A stretch of 64,000 nt of DNA from Kribbella aluminosa. GTDB lineage: Bacteria; Actinomycetota; Actinomycetes; Propionibacteriales; Kribbellaceae. The first letter of the stretch is position 1. Each line of letters begins with the position of its first letter. Position numbers and translations under genes: made by a program. This document shows positions 61,038 to 64,000 of this stretch, piece by piece. The stretch is taken from NCBI RefSeq assembly GCF_017876295.1, contig NZ_JAGINT010000002.1, forward strand, positions 3,720,001-3,784,000. Reading direction: 5' to 3'. Under the pieces are notes generated by a model that searched no databases, was not told the origin of the DNA, and was given only the letters and a program-made list of their open reading frames with translations.

Positions 61038-61053
61038 CTGCAAAGGATTGCAG
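61038..61053. promoter_or_regulatory. LacI-type operator, site 1
   Basis: CTGCAAAGGATTGCAG, a near-palindrome of the LacI-family TGCAANNNNTTGCA type, lies about 50 bp before the uxaC start. Confidence 0.75.
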
Positions 61054-61092
61054 CCGATGCTTGTCAGCACAAGGACGAGTTCTTGACACAGA

Positions 61093-61108
61093 CTGCAACC
61101 GATTGCAG
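61093..61108. promoter_or_regulatory. LacI-type operator, site 2
   Basis: CTGCAACCGATTGCAG shares 12 of 16 bases and the same half-sites with site 1. It overlaps TTGACA (61083-61088), a likely -35 of the lacI-type gene. The centre-to-centre distance is 55 bp. Confidence 0.75.
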
Positions 61109-61137
61109 ACTCGTGCTCGACTGTTGAGGAGATAAGC

Positions 61138-62157
61138 GTGGCGGCGACGATTCGGGATGTGGCACGGCTGGCCGGTGTGTCGGCGTCCACGGTGTCCCGT
61201 GCGCTCTCGCTGCCGGAGATGGTCAACGCCGCCACCAGGGCCCGCGTGGCCGCGGCCGTCGAGCAGCTCGGGTACGAGCCGAACCGAGCCGCCCGCGGCC
61301 TGATCACCGGCCGCACCGGGACCATCGGCCTGGTGGTGCCGGATCTGGCCAACCCGTTCTTCGCCGGCGTCGCCAAGGGCGTGCAGGCGCGTGCCCGCCG
61401 CCACGACGTCGCGGTGTTCGTCGCCGACACCGACGAGGACCCGGCCGCCGAGTCGGGCCTGGTCCGGGCGCTCGCCAAGCAGGTCGACGGCGTCGTCCTG
61501 TGCTCACCCCGCGGCACGGACGACGAGCTGGCCGCGATCGCTCAGGACACCACGGTCGTCCTGGTCAACCGCGCCGCAGCGGGGCTGCCCGGGATCAACT
61601 ACGACAACGAGGACGGGATGCGGCAGGCCGTCGCGCACCTCGTTGCCCTCGGCCACCGCCGGATCGCCTGGGTCGGCGGGCCGGCCTCGTCGTGGTCGAC
61701 CCAGCACCGCGGCGTCGGCCTCCGGAACGCGGTCCAGGCGCTGCACGTCGAGCTCGCACCGGTCGGCAACTTCGCGCCGACGTACGAGGGCGGTATGGCC
61801 GCCGCCGACCAGGTCGTCGCGACCGGCGCGACCGCGGTGATCGCCTACAACGACCTGGTCGCGATCGGCCTGCTGGCCCGGCTGCACAGCCGCGGCATCT
61901 CGGTGCCCGGGGACCTGAGCGTGGTCGGCGTCGACGACATCGCGATGTCCCGGATGGCCCGGCCGGCGCTGACCACGGTCCGGATGCCGAAGCAGGAGGC
62001 CGGCCGGTTGGCCGTCGAGCTCCTGCTCTCCCTCCTCGACGACCCGGATGCTGCGGCGGCCGGGACGGTTCCGGCGGCCGCGACGTACGAGGACCTGCAC
62101 GGGGAACTGATCGTCCGGGATTCCACCGGACCAGCACTCGGAAGGCCCGGCGCCTGA
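61138..62157 (+). CDS. LacI-family transcriptional regulator of hexuronate genes
   Basis: The 339-residue repressor has the N-terminal helix-turn-helix (ATIRDVARLAGVSASTVSRA, then hinge LGYEPNRAARGLITG) and a periplasmic-binding-like effector domain (TIGLVVPDLANPFFAGVAKG, VVGVDDIAMSRMARPALTTV). GTG 61138 follows GAGGAG. It lies between uxaC and the uxuB-like gene and next to two matching operators, so it likely controls both and itself. Confidence 0.93.
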   Translation: MAATIRDVARLAGVSASTVSRALSLPEMVNAATRARVAAAVEQLGYEPNRAARGLITGRTGTIGLVVPDLANPFFAGVAKGVQARARRHDVAVFVADTDEDPAAESGLVRALAKQVDGVVLCSPRGTDDELAAIAQDTTVVLVNRAAAGLPGINYDNEDGMRQAVAHLVALGHRRIAWVGGPASSWSTQHRGVGLRNAVQALHVELAPVGNFAPTYEGGMAAADQVVATGATAVIAYNDLVAIGLLARLHSRGISVPGDLSVVGVDDIAMSRMARPALTTVRMPKQEAGRLAVELLLSLLDDPDAAAAGTVPAAATYEDLHGELIVRDSTGPALGRPGA

Positions 62158-62291
62158 GCTGGCCGGCAAGATCAAGGCCCGGCAGAACGGCGAACCGCGT
62201 CGGCATCGACCTGGTGCGACCGAACTCGCGGCCCGGGTGAAGGAAGAACCCTCCGGACAGCCGTGCTTCCCAACAAGAAAGGTATGGACGC

Positions 62292-63674
62292 TTGACCAGG
62301 CTGAGTCTCACCAATCTGCCCGTCGCCCCCGCGGTCGACCCGAACGCGTTGTCGGTCGGCATCGTGCACCTCGGGATCGGCGCGTTCCACCGCGCCCACC
62401 AGGCCGTCGTCACCGAACGCGCGGCGGTCGCAACCGGCGAGACCCGCTGGGGGATCACCGGGGTGAGCCAACGTTCGGCCACGGTCCGCGACCAGCTCGC
62501 GCCCCAGGACGGCCTGTACTCCGTACTCGAACGCGGCCTCGGTGACCCGTCGATCCAGGTGATCGGCAGCGTCCGCGACGTACTGACCGCGCCCGAGGAC
62601 CCTGAAGCCGTGGTCGCACGGATCGCGGACCCGGCGGTTTCGGTGGTGACGCTGACCGTGACCGAGAAGGGGTACCGGGCCGCGAGCGACGGGCTGAACC
62701 TGGACGACCCGGAGATCCAGGCCGACCTGGCCGGCCGCCCGCCGCGGACCGTCATCGGTCAGCTGGCTGCGGCGCTCGCCCGCCGGGACGAATCGTTGAC
62801 AATCCTCTCCTGCGACAATCTGGTCGCCAACGGCCCGTTCCTGCGGAAGCTGATGGTGGACTACTTCGATGCCCTCGGCAAGGTTCCGCCGGCGTTCGAG
62901 GCGACCCGGTTCCCGGCCGGCATGGTCGACCGGATCGTCCCGGCCACCACCGCCGCGGACCGCGACGAGGCCGCCCGGATGCTCGGTGTCCGCGACGAGG
63001 CAGTGGTGGTCGCGGAGCCGTTCCTGCAGTGGGTGATCGAGAACGACTTCGCCGGCCCCCGCCCCGCGTGGGAACGCGGCGGCGCGGTCCTCACCGCCGA
63101 CGTCGCCCCTTGGGAGCAGGCGAAACTCCGGATGCTCAACGCGACCCACTCGATGCTCGCCTACCTCGGCGCCCTCCGCGGCTACGAGACGATCGCCGAG
63201 GCGGTCCGCGACGAGGAACTCGGCGGCCTCGCCCGGCAGCTGATGACCGACGACGTGATCCCGACCCTCACCCCACCCGACGGCCTCGACCTCCCGGCGT
63301 ACGGCGCGACGGTCCTGGAACGCTTCGAGAACCCGGCCCTCAAACACCGCACCCGCCAGGTCGCAATGGACGGCTCCGTCAAACTCCCGGTCCGGATGCT
63401 CGGCACCGTCCGCGACCGCCTCACCGCCGGCGCCGAACCGCACACCATCTCGCTCGCAGTCGCCGCCTGGATGGTCTACGTCCTCCGCACCCCCGACCTC
63501 GACGACCCCCAGGCCCCCCGCCTGCAATCCGCCGTCTCCGGCATCACCGACCCCACCAAACTGGTCGACGCCCTCCTGTCGATCGACACCATCTTCACCC
63601 CCGACCTCCGCGACTCCACCGTCTTCCGCGACCTCCTGACCACCCACACAACCGCCCTCCTCCACCACCTGTAA
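62292..63674 (+). CDS. uxuB: Mannitol dehydrogenase family oxidoreductase (fructuronate reductase-like)
   Basis: The 460-residue polyol dehydrogenase has the NAD-binding start VGIVHLGIGAFHRAHQAVVT, then VVTLTVTEKGYR, ILSCDNLVANGPFLRKLMVD and the catalytic Lys region EQAKLRMLNATHSMLAYLGA. Next to uxaC it would reduce fructuronate to mannonate. The start is a TTG at 62292 with AAGAAAGG nine bases upstream; the ATG at 62284 meets a stop after two codons. A palindrome variant occurs at 62792. A uxuA-type dehydratase is not in the window. Confidence 0.88.
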   Translation: MTRLSLTNLPVAPAVDPNALSVGIVHLGIGAFHRAHQAVVTERAAVATGETRWGITGVSQRSATVRDQLAPQDGLYSVLERGLGDPSIQVIGSVRDVLTAPEDPEAVVARIADPAVSVVTLTVTEKGYRAASDGLNLDDPEIQADLAGRPPRTVIGQLAAALARRDESLTILSCDNLVANGPFLRKLMVDYFDALGKVPPAFEATRFPAGMVDRIVPATTAADRDEAARMLGVRDEAVVVAEPFLQWVIENDFAGPRPAWERGGAVLTADVAPWEQAKLRMLNATHSMLAYLGALRGYETIAEAVRDEELGGLARQLMTDDVIPTLTPPDGLDLPAYGATVLERFENPALKHRTRQVAMDGSVKLPVRMLGTVRDRLTAGAEPHTISLAVAAWMVYVLRTPDLDDPQAPRLQSAVSGITDPTKLVDALLSIDTIFTPDLRDSTVFRDLLTTHTTALLHHL

Positions 63675-63715
63675 CGTCCAACCACCCTCACCCACCCGCA
63701 GCCCCGGCCCCCCGA

Positions 63716-64000
63716 GCCCCGGCGTCCCCCGTGCACGGCCCCCGGCGTCCCCCGTGCACGACGCACGGGTGCCCCGTCGTACACGGCGCCCTTCGTGCAC
63801 GGTGCCTTCGTACACGGCGCCCGGATACCCCCTCGTACACGGCGCCCGGCGTCCCTGGTGCATGGCGCGCAGGTGCCCTTCGTACACGGCGCCCGGCGTC
63901 CCTGGTGCATGGCGCGCGGGTGCCCTTCGTGCATGGCGCGCGGGTGCCCTTCGTGCACGGCGTCCGGGTGCCTCTCGTGCACGGCGTCCGGCGTCTCTCG
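63716..64000. repeat. 23/24-bp minisatellite extending past the right edge
   Basis: About eleven degenerate units resembling GTGCACGGCGCCCGGGTGCC plus CTTC (23 or 24 bp each) fill the sequence after the uxuB-like stop. Read leftward, one frame gives 8-residue AMHEGHPR-like repeats. No gene was recognised in this stretch, and the true extent is not visible here. Confidence 0.8.

Noticed and set aside
63716..64000. Repeat-protein gene on the minus strand with AMHEGHPR units
   Set aside because: The 23/24-bp period mixes frames, there is no ribosome site or signal, and the frame degenerates quickly.

Overview
The window is about 70% GC, with GTG/TTG starts, ATGA or GTGA gene overlaps, and actinobacterial families such as PspA/PspAA, a DUF3043 protein and an SCO2322-like protein. 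Together these suggest a Kribbella-like actinobacterium; the genus is an inference from style and gene content. No rRNA, tRNA, CRISPR or phage genes were seen. There is one short MITE-like element and an unusual number of short tandem repeats at gene boundaries.

Layout. 0-1.6 kb: the end of a pentose-type ABC uptake locus, with a partial sugar-binding lipoprotein and a ROK regulator. 1.8-7.7 kb: a leftward cobalamin operon (SCO2322-like protein, ECF transporter T, fused A and S components, cobU, cobS) headed by a cobalamin riboswitch at 7567-7660. 7.7-10.9 kb: housekeeping genes (aldo/keto reductase, DUF3043 membrane protein, pspA-pspAA). 10.9-43.7 kb: exopolysaccharide (EPS) locus A. It holds a polyprenyl-phosphate sugar transferase, an ECF-type sigma factor, a leftward block (beta-helix protein, glycosyltransferases, Wzy, two Wzz, heparinase-like protein, bi-domain oxidoreductase, AsnB, UDP-glucose-type dehydrogenase) and a rightward sugar-tailoring block (epimerase, two C-methyltransferase-like proteins, cytidylyltransferase, PIG-L deacetylase, RmlC-like epimerase, PLP aminotransferase, glycosyltransferases, pyruvyltransferase, Wzx). 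Two toxin-antitoxin-like modules, both damaged, sit between the blocks. 43.7-59.5 kb: EPS locus B. It starts with a second sugar transferase, followed by GDP-fucose genes (fcl, gmd), a WecG-type glycosyltransferase, a second Wzx, three tandem secreted beta-propeller proteins, a third Wzz, a second Wzy and a second beta-helix protein. 59.6-63.7 kb: hexuronate catabolism (uxaC, a LacI regulator, a uxuB-like reductase). 63.7-64 kb: a 23/24-bp minisatellite running off the edge.

EPS loci A and B look like two complete Wzx/Wzy-dependent systems side by side. Each has its own initiating transferase, flippase, polymerase, chain-length protein and secreted beta-helix protein. All three Wzz-type proteins carry a C-terminal domain that looks like a tyrosine-kinase fold without its ATP-binding Walker A motif.

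The strongest unexplained signal is an AT-rich 12-bp palindrome, ATTGTCGACAAT. With up to two mismatches it occurs 13 times between 24.9 and 42.8 kb, always inside coding sequence and in different reading frames. The selection therefore appears to be on the DNA and not on the protein. Separately, five genes are each broken by one extra C directly after CGGCC. That pattern points to a systematic sequencing error more than to real gene decay.
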